A DNA stretch of 64,000 nucleotides from Erwinia sp. SLM-02 (lineage in GTDB: Bacteria > Pseudomonadota > Gammaproteobacteria > Enterobacterales > Enterobacteriaceae). The stretch spans positions 310,001 through 374,000 of the forward strand of contig NZ_JAQISN010000001.1 of the NCBI RefSeq assembly GCF_037450285.1, written 5' to 3'. Shown here piece by piece: positions 52,541 through 61,122 of the stretch. How positions within the stretch are numbered: the stretch's first letter is position 1; every line of letters starts with the position of its first letter. Made by a program: the position numbers and the translations under genes. Under the pieces are notes generated by a model, which saw nothing but the letters and a program-made list of their open reading frames with translations, was not told where the DNA came from and made no database searches.

Positions 52541-53071
52541 TTATCCCAGGCGGTTTACCCGGGGATCGGTAAAGACGTCCAGCTCGTCGCGGCTTTCCGA
52601 GGAGAATTCTGACACCACCGCACCGTTCTCACCCGCCTGGAACCAGTGACGGGTGTTGGGAGCGATAGTGTACTGCTCGCCCGGGCGCAGCAGTATGTAA
52701 TTTTTGGCCGTATACCAGGCCTCCGCACCTTCCGGCGGCTGACCAATCCCTGCCGAGGAGGGCAGGCTGTCGTCGTCAACAAACAGCCACACTTCGCCCC
52801 AGCGGCAGCGGAAGGTTTCCTGTTTACCCGGTGTGCCGGCGAACGGCGGATGCAAATGTTCCGGGCAGGTCTGGCGCGGGAACAGCACCAGCTCCTTGGC
52901 GCAGTAGCGCGGCGTATTAATGTAGGTCAGCAGCTGAAGCCCGGAAATCGGGTAGTCCGGCAGGCCGAAGGTGGCGATTTCAATCTGCTGCTGCTCGGCC
53001 GCGGTCAGCTCAATGGCGGCCTGTTGCAGATAGTGGCGGGTTTGTTCGATGGCCTGTTGACGCGTACTCAT
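52541..53071 (-). CDS. D-lyxose ketol-isomerase (DUF1498/cupin)
   Basis: A 176-residue cupin isomerase. Metal ligands appear in CPEHLHPPFAGTPGKQETFR then CRWGEVWLFVDD and in APNTRHWFQAG, giving the His/Glu/His set of D-lyxose isomerase, which interconverts D-lyxose and D-xylulose with Mn. The gene is shorter than the ~227-residue enzyme of E. coli O157. A GGAGGAAG ribosome site precedes ATG 53071. Its product, D-xylulose, is the substrate of the divergent xylulokinase. Confidence 0.85.
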   Translation of the reverse strand: MSTRQQAIEQTRHYLQQAAIELTAAEQQQIEIATFGLPDYPISGLQLLTYINTPRYCAKELVLFPRQTCPEHLHPPFAGTPGKQETFRCRWGEVWLFVDDDSLPSSAGIGQPPEGAEAWYTAKNYILLRPGEQYTIAPNTRHWFQAGENGAVVSEFSSESRDELDVFTDPRVNRLG

Positions 53072-53092
53072 GATCTTCCTCCGGAGGTAAAA

Positions 53093-53108
53093 CTGGTATC
53101 GGTAACAT
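53093..53108. promoter_or_regulatory. Candidate LacI-type operator O1 (lyxose isomerase side)
   Basis: CTGGTATCGGTAACAT matches the reverse complement of O2 (53254-53269) at 14 of 16 positions. It is 22 bases upstream of the isomerase start codon, near the expected transcription start, where a repressor would block it. Confidence 0.72.
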
Positions 53109-53253
53109 CAAAAAAACGATCCCTGAATCGGTATAACTGCCCTGTTCGCGTCATTATCCGCCGGTGAAAGGGGTTACAGGAATGAAAAAGCCAAAAATTT
53201 AACCGAAGTCACACATTTTTAACCCGGGATCCTATATTGTCGCTGACATATTA

Positions 53254-53269
53254 ATGTTATCGATACCAT
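53254..53269. promoter_or_regulatory. Candidate LacI-type operator O2 (dehydrogenase side)
   Basis: ATGTTATCGATACCAT is a 16-bp palindrome with one mismatched pair and a central CG, the form favoured by LacI/GalR proteins. It lies 24 bases before the dehydrogenase ATG and 161 bases from O1 (centre to centre), so DNA looping is possible. Confidence 0.75.
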
Positions 53270-53292
53270 TTAGATATCACCGGGAGCCGAAT

Positions 53293-54327
53293 ATGAAAGC
53301 GTTAGTTCTTGCCGAAGCAGGCAAAATTGCCATCGAAGACCGCCAGTTTGACGAACAGCTGGGCGACACCGATGTTGAGATCAAAATTCACTCCGTCGGC
53401 ATTTGCGGCAGCGATGTGCATTATTACCAGCACGGTCGCATCGGGCCTTTCGTGGTGGAAGCGCCGATGGTCCTGGGTCATGAAGCCTCCGGCGTGGTGC
53501 TGGCGGTGGGTAAAGGCGTGAAGCACCTGCAGCCGGGCGATCGCGTGTGCATGGAGCCGGGGATCCCCGATATGCAGTCCGCGCAGTCACGTGCCGGTAT
53601 CTATAACCTCGACCCGGCGGTACGCTTCTGGGCCACGCCGCCGATCCACGGCTGCCTGCGTGAAACGGTGATCCACCCTGCGGCCTTTACCTTCAGGCTG
53701 CCGGACAACGTCAGTTTTGCCGAGGGCGCCATGGTGGAGCCGCTGGCGATCGGCATGCATGCCGCGACCAAAGCGGCGATCAAACCGGGTGATATCGCGC
53801 TGGTGATCGGTGCCGGTCCGATTGGCGTGGTGACCGCGCTGGCGGCGCTGGCAGGAGGCTGTTCTGACGTTATCATCTGCGACATGTTTGATGAAAAACT
53901 GCAGGTGGCGGCGAACTATGAAGGGCTGCACGCGGTAAATATTAAAAGCGGCGAGCTGGCCGCCACCGTGGCACGCCTGACCAGCGGCAACGGCGTGGAT
54001 GTGGTGTTTGAGTGCAGCGGCGCGAAGCCGGCCATTGCCGGGATCAGCGAACATATCGCCCCGGGCGGCACTGCGGTGCTGGTGGGCATGCCGATTGACG
54101 CCGCGCCGATGGATATCGTCGCCGCGCAGGCCAAAGAAGTCACCTTCAAGACCATTTTCCGCTACGCCAATATGTATCCGCGCACCCTGCGCCTGCTCAG
54201 CTCCGGCAAGCTGCGCGTTCAGCCGTTGATCTCGCAGACCTACAAGTTCGTCGACAGCGTGGCGGCATTTGAACGGGCGGCCGCGGGCAACCCTGACGAC
54301 ATCAAAATCATGCTGGAAATGGAGTAA
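53293..54327 (+). CDS. Zinc-dependent polyol dehydrogenase (xylitol/sorbitol type)
   Basis: A 344-residue medium-chain dehydrogenase. Catalytic zinc ligands are in GICGSDVHYYQHG, VLGHEASG and MVEPLAIG; the NAD fold is GAGPIGVVTALAALAG. The loop that normally holds four structural-zinc Cys (PGIPDMQSAQSRAGIYNLDP) has none, as in some sorbitol dehydrogenases. It would oxidise a pentitol such as xylitol to D-xylulose. It is first in the + strand operon, 3 bases before the kinase gene. Confidence 0.86.
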   Translation: MKALVLAEAGKIAIEDRQFDEQLGDTDVEIKIHSVGICGSDVHYYQHGRIGPFVVEAPMVLGHEASGVVLAVGKGVKHLQPGDRVCMEPGIPDMQSAQSRAGIYNLDPAVRFWATPPIHGCLRETVIHPAAFTFRLPDNVSFAEGAMVEPLAIGMHAATKAAIKPGDIALVIGAGPIGVVTALAALAGGCSDVIICDMFDEKLQVAANYEGLHAVNIKSGELAATVARLTSGNGVDVVFECSGAKPAIAGISEHIAPGGTAVLVGMPIDAAPMDIVAAQAKEVTFKTIFRYANMYPRTLRLLSSGKLRVQPLISQTYKFVDSVAAFERAAAGNPDDIKIMLEME

Positions 54328-54330
54328 GTC

Positions 54331-55845
54331 ATGGCGCTGTATGCGGGCATTGACTGCGGTACCCAGGGTACCAAAGTGGTGATTGTTGATGACCAGAGCG
54401 GGACACTCCTCGGTAGCGGTAGCGCGTCACATCAGCTGATCAGTGATTCATCCGGGCGGCGCGAGCAGCAGGCGGAATGGTGGATTGACGCACTGGTCGC
54501 GGCGTTTAAGCAGGCGACGGCCGCGGCGGGCGTGGACCCGCAGCAGATCGCCGCGCTGGCGGTATCCGGACAGCAGCACGGTTTCGTGGCTCTTGACGAG
54601 GCTGGCGAAGTGCTGCACGCGGTCAAGCTGTGGTGCGATACCAGCACCGCGGATGAAAACGCCTGGCTGCTGGATCGGCTGGGCGGTGAGCAGGGGTCGC
54701 TGGAGCAGCTGGGCCTGACGGTCGCCACCGGCTATACCGCCTCCAAAATCGTCTGGTTCAAGCAGCAGCATCCGGAACTGTGGCAGCGGCTGGCAACGGT
54801 ACTGCTGCCGCACGATTATCTGAACTTCTGGCTGACCGGCGTGCGCTGTGCGGAATACGGTGATGCCTCCGGCAGCGGGCTGTTTGATATCCGTGAGCGC
54901 TGCTGGGACCGCCGCACGGTGGAGCTGATCGACGACAGCGGACGGCTGTGGAACGCGCTGCCGCCGCTGATTTCGGCCGAGCAGCCGGTAGGCGAGGTGG
55001 GCGAGCGGGCGATTGAGGCGCTGGGCCTGCGCCCGGGAACGCTGGTGGCCAGCGGCGGCGGCGACAATATGATGGCGGCTATCGGCACCGGTAATATCCA
55101 GCCGGGGATCCTGACCATGAGCCTCGGCACCTCCGGCACGCTGTTTGCCTGTTCCGACAGCCCGGTAGTCGCCGACTCGGCGATGATTGCCGGGTTCTGC
55201 TCCAGCACCAACGGCTGGCTGCCGCTGATTTGCACCATGAATGTGACTTCGGCGACGACCACGGTTCAGCATCTGCTGAATCAGGATCTGGCGTCGTTCA
55301 ATCAGGCGCTGGAGCAGGCCGAGCCGGGCGCTGGTGGTATGGTTCTGCTGCCGTTCTTTAACGGTGAACGCGTGCCGGAACTGCCGGCGGCGAAGGCCAG
55401 CCTGCACAATATGGACAGCGATAATCTGACTCCGGCCAACCTCTGCCTGGCCGTGGTGGAAGGCGCAACTTACGGCCTGCGTTTCGGGCTGGATCTGTTC
55501 CGTCAGCAGGGCGTGGCGGTCAGCGAGATCCGCCTGACCGGCGGCGGGGCAAACAGCCCGCGCTGGCGGCAGATTGTCGCCGACGTGATGGACTGCCCGG
55601 TGGTGTGCCTGCATGAGAAAGAGAGCGCGGCACTGGGCGCGGCGATACAGGCTATCTGGTGCCATCGGCTGGCCAGCGGCAGCGAACGGCCAGCGGCCCT
55701 GCTGCTTGCCGACCTGAGCCAGCAGTTTGTCCGGCTGGACGAAAGCAGCCGCGCGCAGCCGGATGCCGACCGCGCGCGACGCTATGCCGATCTCTATCAG
55801 CGCTACCTGCATTTACTGCACAAAGAGTACGAGGTGAGTTTATGA
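54331..55845 (+). CDS. xylB: Xylulokinase (FGGY family)
   Basis: A 504-residue sugar kinase. The N terminus (YAGIDCGTQGTKVVIVDDQS) and central motifs (VSGQQHGFVALDEAGE; MSLGTSGTLFACSD; RLTGGGANSPRWRQIVADVM) are those of xylulokinases. It phosphorylates D-xylulose, feeding the pentose phosphate pathway, and is the common sink for the isomerase and dehydrogenase here. The stop overlaps the transporter ATPase start (ATGA). It is a paralogue rather than the standard xylAB kinase, by context. Confidence 0.9.
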   Translation: MALYAGIDCGTQGTKVVIVDDQSGTLLGSGSASHQLISDSSGRREQQAEWWIDALVAAFKQATAAAGVDPQQIAALAVSGQQHGFVALDEAGEVLHAVKLWCDTSTADENAWLLDRLGGEQGSLEQLGLTVATGYTASKIVWFKQQHPELWQRLATVLLPHDYLNFWLTGVRCAEYGDASGSGLFDIRERCWDRRTVELIDDSGRLWNALPPLISAEQPVGEVGERAIEALGLRPGTLVASGGGDNMMAAIGTGNIQPGILTMSLGTSGTLFACSDSPVVADSAMIAGFCSSTNGWLPLICTMNVTSATTTVQHLLNQDLASFNQALEQAEPGAGGMVLLPFFNGERVPELPAAKASLHNMDSDNLTPANLCLAVVEGATYGLRFGLDLFRQQGVAVSEIRLTGGGANSPRWRQIVADVMDCPVVCLHEKESAALGAAIQAIWCHRLASGSERPAALLLADLSQQFVRLDESSRAQPDADRARRYADLYQRYLHLLHKEYEVSL

Positions 55846-57347
55846 GTCAGTCAGCCGGAGGAGAACAGTCCGCTTACCTGCTGGAAGTCAGCGGAGTGAA
55901 AAAGAGCTTTGGCCCGGTCGTGGCGCTGAAGAACGCCGAGTTCTGCCTGCGGCGTGGCTCGATCCACGCCCTGTGCGGCGGGAACGGTGCCGGGAAATCG
56001 ACCTTCCTCAGTATTCTGATGGGGTTTGTTCAGCCCGACAGCGGCGACATTTTTATCAACGGTAAGCGCTGCGAGTTCTCTCACCCGAAAGAGGCGCTGG
56101 CGGCCGGCATTGCAATTGTCCAGCAGGAGCTCAGTACTATCGCGGATCTGACGGTTGCCGAGAATATCTGGCTGGGGCGCGAGCCGCGCCGCTTTGGCTT
56201 TGTGGACTTCCGCCGGATGAACCAGCAGACCGCCGATCTGCTGGCGGATCTGCACTTTACCCTGTCGCCGACCGAGAAGATGCGCAATCTCAGCGTGGCG
56301 GAGCAGCAGCTGGTGGAGATCGCCAAGGCGCTGTCGCACGCCAACGCCGACATCATCATTATGGATGAGCCGACCTCGGCGATTGGCGAAGAGGACGTGC
56401 AGAAGATTTTCCAGGTGATTACCCGGCTGGCGCAGAAGGGGAAGGGGATCATCTACGTTTCGCATCGTCTGGCGGAGATCTTTCAGATCGCGGACAGCTA
56501 TACCATCTTCCGCGATGGCAGCTATATCCATGAGGGCTTGCTGAGCGATATCACTCGCGAGCAGCTGATTGAACATATTATCGGCGGCGAGTTTGAGAAT
56601 GAGTTCGCCAAGTTCAATCGCCCCGGCGATGAAGTGATGATGCAGGTGAATAACCTGAGCTGGGGGAGGAAGGTGCGGGATATCAGCCTGACGCTCAGGC
56701 GCGGTGAAATCCTGGGTATTTATGGCCTGGTCGGATCGGGGCGCAGCGAGTTTCTCGACCTGATTTTTGGTATTCGCCACGCCGACAGCGGCACCGTGCA
56801 GCTGGGCGGGAAGACGCTGGCGCGCCATTCGCCGAAGGAGTCAATCGCCAGCGGGATTGCCTATGTGACGGAAGATCGCAAAGAGACCGGGCTGGTGCTG
56901 TGCCGTTCGGTGAATGAAAACATCAATATTGCCTCATTCCAGGATATCAGCCGGGGCGGCTTTATCAGCGACCGCCGCGAGCAGCAGCGCACGCGAGAGA
57001 TGATCCAGCGCTTTAACGTGAAAACGCCGGACGGGGATCAGCTGGTGGGCAATCTCAGCGGCGGCAATCAGCAAAAAGTGGTGCTGGGACGCTGGGCGCT
57101 GGTGGACCCGCAGGTGATGCTGCTGGATGAGCCGACGCGCGGGATTGATGTTGGGGCGAAGAAAGAGATTTATCGTTTTATGTCGGAATTCGCCCTCAAG
57201 GATCGCGGCATTATTATGGTGTCATCCGAGCTGTCGGAAATTATCGGCATGAGCGACCGCATTCTGGTCTTTAAGGATGGCGCACTGGCCGGTGAATTAT
57301 CGGCAGAGAATGTTACCCAGGCAGAATTAATGAAGCTGGCGGTATAA
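55842..57347 (+). CDS. Sugar ABC transporter ATPase (RbsA/XylG-like, two domains)
   Basis: A 501-residue double ATPase. Domain 1 has GGNGAGKST with IIIMDEPTSAI; domain 2 (~from residue 265) has a degenerate Walker A (GLVGSGRSE), LSGGNQQKVVLGRWAL and MLLDEPTRGID. The degenerate second Walker A is normal in the family. I chose ATG 55842, overlapping the kinase stop; the open frame further upstream lies inside xylB. It energises the permease at 57430. Confidence 0.92.
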   Translation: MSQSAGGEQSAYLLEVSGVKKSFGPVVALKNAEFCLRRGSIHALCGGNGAGKSTFLSILMGFVQPDSGDIFINGKRCEFSHPKEALAAGIAIVQQELSTIADLTVAENIWLGREPRRFGFVDFRRMNQQTADLLADLHFTLSPTEKMRNLSVAEQQLVEIAKALSHANADIIIMDEPTSAIGEEDVQKIFQVITRLAQKGKGIIYVSHRLAEIFQIADSYTIFRDGSYIHEGLLSDITREQLIEHIIGGEFENEFAKFNRPGDEVMMQVNNLSWGRKVRDISLTLRRGEILGIYGLVGSGRSEFLDLIFGIRHADSGTVQLGGKTLARHSPKESIASGIAYVTEDRKETGLVLCRSVNENINIASFQDISRGGFISDRREQQRTREMIQRFNVKTPDGDQLVGNLSGGNQQKVVLGRWALVDPQVMLLDEPTRGIDVGAKKEIYRFMSEFALKDRGIIMVSSELSEIIGMSDRILVFKDGALAGELSAENVTQAELMKLAV

Positions 57348-57429
57348 ATCCGCTTTAAACTATCTGGCGAAAACTGGCGAATAATAACGATCCGGCGCGC
57401 TGATTTTTGCCAAGAATATAAGAGAAAAA

Positions 57430-58470
57430 ATGATGAATACTACCCATTCAATTACACCGGGGTTGTCTTTGTTTGCCCGAAATAAGCGTCACCTGCATAA
57501 ATACGGCATCATTATCGCCTTCTTTGTCCTTTGCCTGGTGGTAACGGCAATTGGTGAAGTTCAGGTCGCCAAAGGCGCCTGGAGCAGTAACTATTTCCTC
57601 AGTAACGAGAATATGCTGATCGTTCTGCGCCAGATATCCATTAACGGCATTCTGGCCATCGGCATGACCTTCGTGATTATTACCGCCGGGGTGGATCTGT
57701 CGGTGGGGTCGGTGCTGGCGCTGAGCGGCATCGTTGCCGCGCGCTTTGCCACCACCAACACCGGGCTGGCGATTGGCGATACCGCACATGCGGTGCTGAT
57801 GCCGCTGATTATCGCGCTGGGCATTGGGATCGTCTGCGGTCTGCTGAACGGCACTATCCTGGCGCGCTATCGCCTGCAGCCGTTCATCGTCACCATGGGG
57901 ATGCTGTCTGCGGCGCGCGGGCTGGCGCTGCTGACCACCGACGGCAACCCGGTATCGCAGCTGAACCCCGATTTCCGCTGGCTGGGTAACGGCTACGTGC
58001 TGGGTATTCCGGTGCCGGTTATTCTGTTCGTGGTGCTGTTTGCCCTGGCATGGATCCTGCTGAATAAAACCCTGTTTGGCCGCTACGTCTATGCGGTGGG
58101 CGGCAATCAGAAAAGCGCACGCACCTCAGGCATCAGCGTGGTGAAGATTAAGGTGCTGGTCTACACCCTGTGCGGCGCGCTGGCCGGGATTGCCGGGCTG
58201 ATCCTCACCGCCCGTACCGGATCGGCGCAGACCAACGCCGGAGCCGCCTACGAGCTGGATGCCATCGCCGCCGTGGTGATTGGCGGTACCAGTATGGCCG
58301 GGGGCGTGGGAACGCTGGTCGGTACGCTGTTTGGTATTTTAATTATCGGCGTAATGAATAACGGCCTCGATCTGCTGGGCGTGCAGTCTTATTATCAGCA
58401 GATTATTAAAGGCGCATTAATTGTGGTTGCCGTACTGCTCGATCCGTCGCGTAAACAACAGCGCGATTAA
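57430..58470 (+). CDS. Sugar ABC transporter permease (RbsC-like)
   Basis: A 346-residue inner-membrane permease with about ten helices. The family motif is clear (FVIITAGVDLSVGSVLALSG; AIAAVVIGGTSMAGGVGTLV). Two Met codons open the frame (57430, 57433). The gap of 82 bases after the ATPase gene has no clear terminator. It works with the preceding ATPase and the following binding protein to import a pentose or polyol. Confidence 0.91.
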   Translation: MMNTTHSITPGLSLFARNKRHLHKYGIIIAFFVLCLVVTAIGEVQVAKGAWSSNYFLSNENMLIVLRQISINGILAIGMTFVIITAGVDLSVGSVLALSGIVAARFATTNTGLAIGDTAHAVLMPLIIALGIGIVCGLLNGTILARYRLQPFIVTMGMLSAARGLALLTTDGNPVSQLNPDFRWLGNGYVLGIPVPVILFVVLFALAWILLNKTLFGRYVYAVGGNQKSARTSGISVVKIKVLVYTLCGALAGIAGLILTARTGSAQTNAGAAYELDAIAAVVIGGTSMAGGVGTLVGTLFGILIIGVMNNGLDLLGVQSYYQQIIKGALIVVAVLLDPSRKQQRD

Positions 58471-58539
58471 TCATGTGTTCGCGGAATAAATAAACAGCCT
58501 GTTTAACAGGTGAGTATCCTACAAAAACCAGGAGTTAGA

Positions 58540-59538
58540 ATGAATAAGATGACCAAAATAGCCCTGCTGACCTCCGGCCTGTTAATGGGCAGCATGGCCG
58601 CTCACGCCGCACCGGTGAAAATTGCCGTGCTGATGTACGGCATGAAAGCGGAATTTGTCCAGCTAATGGAAAAAGCCGGGAAAGAACATCCGGCGGTTAA
58701 AAGCGGTGATGTGCAGTTAACCGTTTATGACGGACGCTACGATCCGATGGTGCAGAATAACCAGGCGGAAACGGCCATTCAGACGCACGCCGACGCGATT
58801 ATCATTAACCCAATGGACTACGAAGCGAATATCGACGTGGTGACCATGGCGAATGAAGCGAAGATCCCCGTGATTGTTACCAACGCCCGTCTGAACACCG
58901 ACAAGATGACCTCTGAAGTGGTTTCCGATGACGTGCTGGGCGGCTATCTGGAAGCCAAAGCGGTACTGAAGAAAATGAACTGCAAAGGCAACGTGGTGAT
59001 CATTGAAGGGCCGAAGGGCGGCAGCGGTGAGATCCAGCGCGGCCAGGGTAACGATAAAGCCATCGCCGAATGCGGCGCGGGCAACGTGAAGGTACTGGAG
59101 CGTAAAACCGCCAACTGGTCGCGTGCCGAAGCGCTGCCGCTGATGGAAAACTGGCTGCAGAAGCATCGTGGACAGATTAACGGCGTGATCGCGCAGAACG
59201 ATGAAATGGCGCTGGGGGCGATTGAGGCCATCAAGGGTGCTAACCTGAACGTGAAGGACTTCGCCATTGCCGGCGTGGACGGCGTTTCCGACGCCATCCG
59301 CGCGGTGCAGGCGGGTGAAATGGTGTCGATTCTGCAGGATGCGCACGCGCAGATGCAGGGCTCTATTGACGTTGCGCTGCGTGCGGTAAAAGGTGACAGC
59401 TACCAGCCGCAGTCCACCATCTGGAAACAGTACGAAGGCAAAATGGCCTGGGATGACGGGAAATCAAAACGCTATTCCGTGCCGTGGACCGAAGTGACCA
59501 CGGAAAACGCCACCCAGCTGCTGGACGCGCGTAAGTAA
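58540..59538 (+). CDS. Sugar ABC transporter periplasmic binding protein (RbsB-like)
   Basis: A 332-residue binding protein with a signal peptide (MNKMTKIALLTSGLLMGSMA, cleavage after AHA) and the ribose-binding fold (VKIAVLMYGMKAEFVQLMEK; AIIINPMDYEANIDVV; GVIAQNDEMALGAIEAIKGA). ATG 58540 follows GGAG. It is the last gene of the operon and is followed by a terminator. The ligand is inferred from the neighbours to be a five-carbon sugar or alcohol. Confidence 0.9.
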   Translation: MNKMTKIALLTSGLLMGSMAAHAAPVKIAVLMYGMKAEFVQLMEKAGKEHPAVKSGDVQLTVYDGRYDPMVQNNQAETAIQTHADAIIINPMDYEANIDVVTMANEAKIPVIVTNARLNTDKMTSEVVSDDVLGGYLEAKAVLKKMNCKGNVVIIEGPKGGSGEIQRGQGNDKAIAECGAGNVKVLERKTANWSRAEALPLMENWLQKHRGQINGVIAQNDEMALGAIEAIKGANLNVKDFAIAGVDGVSDAIRAVQAGEMVSILQDAHAQMQGSIDVALRAVKGDSYQPQSTIWKQYEGKMAWDDGKSKRYSVPWTEVTTENATQLLDARK

Positions 59539-59546
59539 GAACGATC

Positions 59547-59583
59547 GGGGCCATCGTGATTTAACCGGTGGCCCCGTTTTTTT
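59547..59583 (+). terminator. Terminator of the pentose/pentitol operon
   Basis: GGGGCCA (59547-59553) pairs with TGGCCCC (59569-59575) and is followed by G and seven T (59577-59583). The stem is strong. Confidence 0.88.
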
Positions 59584-59981
59584 CAATTATCACGGTAGTA
59601 ATAATCACTCATGTTTTGTGACAAAAACATGAACTTTATTTGATAGTTCAGTTTTATCCTGGCGGGTTAATTTTTACTCTGCCATGTTTAGCTAAACGGC
59701 ATGACAACCAACCTGTTTTAATTTCCCACCTGACAGATGTTCTTAATCTTCCCCTAAGAAAACTCATTTATGCTTTGTGTATAGTCGCGAGTTTAAGATA
59801 ACTCACCTATTGTTTATGGGTTATTTTCTCGGTCTGTTTTCGTGGCTAACGATTTTTTTTCCGTTGGCGTTTTCACGGGGCTACCCCAACACTTATCCAC
59901 TTTTCCCGAGGTGCGTTTTTTCACGCCCTCTGGTTAATTTCTGCCAGTTTATTGGTGATAACTGTTTAGCGAGATTAATCA
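59584..59981. other. AT-rich 400-bp region upstream of arnB
   Basis: This gap is much richer in AT than its neighbours and holds the arn promoter region. A frame at 59777-60034 runs into arnB in another frame and has no ribosome site, so I do not call it. Two GTTTA blocks (59791-59795, 59812-59816) lie downstream of the predicted start and do not have the spacing of a PhoP box. Confidence 0.6.
59742..59785 (+). promoter_or_regulatory. Candidate PmrA box and -10 of the arn operon
   Basis: CTTAAT (59742-59747), 5 bases, CCTAAG (59753-59758) matches the PmrA direct repeat YTTAAK-N5-YTTAAK at 11 of 12 positions. A TATAGT -10 (59780-59785) lies 21 bases further on, so the second half-site sits at -35 as in known PmrA promoters. 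The predicted leader to arnB is ~190 bases. Confidence 0.72.
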
Positions 59982-61121
59982 ATGTTGGAGTTTTTACCTT
60001 TTTCCCGCCCGGCAATGGGCAGCGAAGAACTTGACGCGCTGGCAGAGGTTTTGCGTTCAGGTTGGATTACCACTGGTCCTAAAAATCAGCAGCTTGAGCA
60101 GGAGTTTTGCCAGCTGACGGGTAACAGCCACGCGATCGCCGTCAGCTCGGCGACCGCCGGGATGCACGTTACGCTGATGGCCCTCGGCATTCAGGCGGGT
60201 GATGAAGTCATTACGCCGTCGATGACCTGGGTTTCCACGCTGAATATGATCGCGCTGCTGGGCGCCACGCCGGTGATGATCGACGTCGATCGCGATACGC
60301 TGATGGTCACGCCCGAAAGGATTGAAGCGGCGATCACCCCAAAAACCAAAGCGATTATTCCCGTACATTACGCCGGCGTACCGGCCGATATCGACGCGAT
60401 TCACGCGCTGGGGAAACGCTACGGCATTCCGGTGATTGACGATGCCGCCCATGCCGCCGGTACTTTTTATCAGGGGCGCCACGTCGGGGCGACGGGAACG
60501 GCCATTTTCTCCTTCCATGCGATTAAAAATATGAGCTGCGCCGAAGGCGGGATGGTGGTCACCGACGACGCGGCGCTGGCTGACCGCGTGCGCAGTCTCA
60601 AGTTTCACGGGCTGGGCGTGGATGCCTACGATCGCCAGACTCACGGCCGCGCGCCGCAGGCGGAAGTGATCGCGCCCGGATACAAATATAATCTGGCCGA
60701 TCTGAATGCCGCGATAGCCCTGGTACAGCTGAAAAAGCTGGCACAGCATAATGCGCGCCGCGAGCAGATTGCCCGCCGCTATCTGGCCGAACTTGCCGAT
60801 ACGCCGTTCCTGCCGCTCAGACAGCCCGACTGGCCGCACCAGCATGCCTGGCATCTGTTTATTTTGCGCATCGATCCCGAGACCTGTGGCCTCAGCCGCG
60901 ATGAACTGATGCAGGCGTTGAAAGCGCAGGGGATTGGCACCGGGTTGCATTTTCGTGCGGCCCACACGCAAAAATACTACCGCGAACGTTTCCCCGATTT
61001 ATCGCTTCCCAATACGGAATGGAACTCCGCGCGGATTTGTTCCATTCCGCTGTTCCCGACCATGACCGATAACGATGCGGATCGCGTGATTGGTGCTCTG
61101 CGTCAGCTTGCAGGTAAATAA
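59982..61121 (+). CDS. arnB: UDP-4-amino-4-deoxy-L-arabinose aminotransferase ArnB
   Basis: A 379-residue PLP aminotransferase that converts UDP-4-keto-arabinose to UDP-L-Ara4N in lipid A modification. The N terminus (LEFLPFSRPAMGSEELDALA), the PLP Lys in FSFHAIKNMSCAEGG and the GYKYNLADLNAAIALVQL motif are diagnostic. The length matches E. coli ArnB. It is first in the arn operon, one base before the arnC start codon. Confidence 0.95.
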   Translation: MLEFLPFSRPAMGSEELDALAEVLRSGWITTGPKNQQLEQEFCQLTGNSHAIAVSSATAGMHVTLMALGIQAGDEVITPSMTWVSTLNMIALLGATPVMIDVDRDTLMVTPERIEAAITPKTKAIIPVHYAGVPADIDAIHALGKRYGIPVIDDAAHAAGTFYQGRHVGATGTAIFSFHAIKNMSCAEGGMVVTDDAALADRVRSLKFHGLGVDAYDRQTHGRAPQAEVIAPGYKYNLADLNAAIALVQLKKLAQHNARREQIARRYLAELADTPFLPLRQPDWPHQHAWHLFILRIDPETCGLSRDELMQALKAQGIGTGLHFRAAHTQKYYRERFPDLSLPNTEWNSARICSIPLFPTMTDNDADRVIGALRQLAGK

Positions 61122-61122
61122 G

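Noticed and set aside
59790..59816. PhoP box before arnB (AGTTTA ... TGTTTA)
   Set aside because: The two blocks are 21 bases apart instead of 11 and lie downstream of the predicted promoter.
59777..60034. 85-codon leader gene before arnB
   Set aside because: It starts at the predicted -10, overlaps arnB in another frame and has no ribosome site or conserved features.
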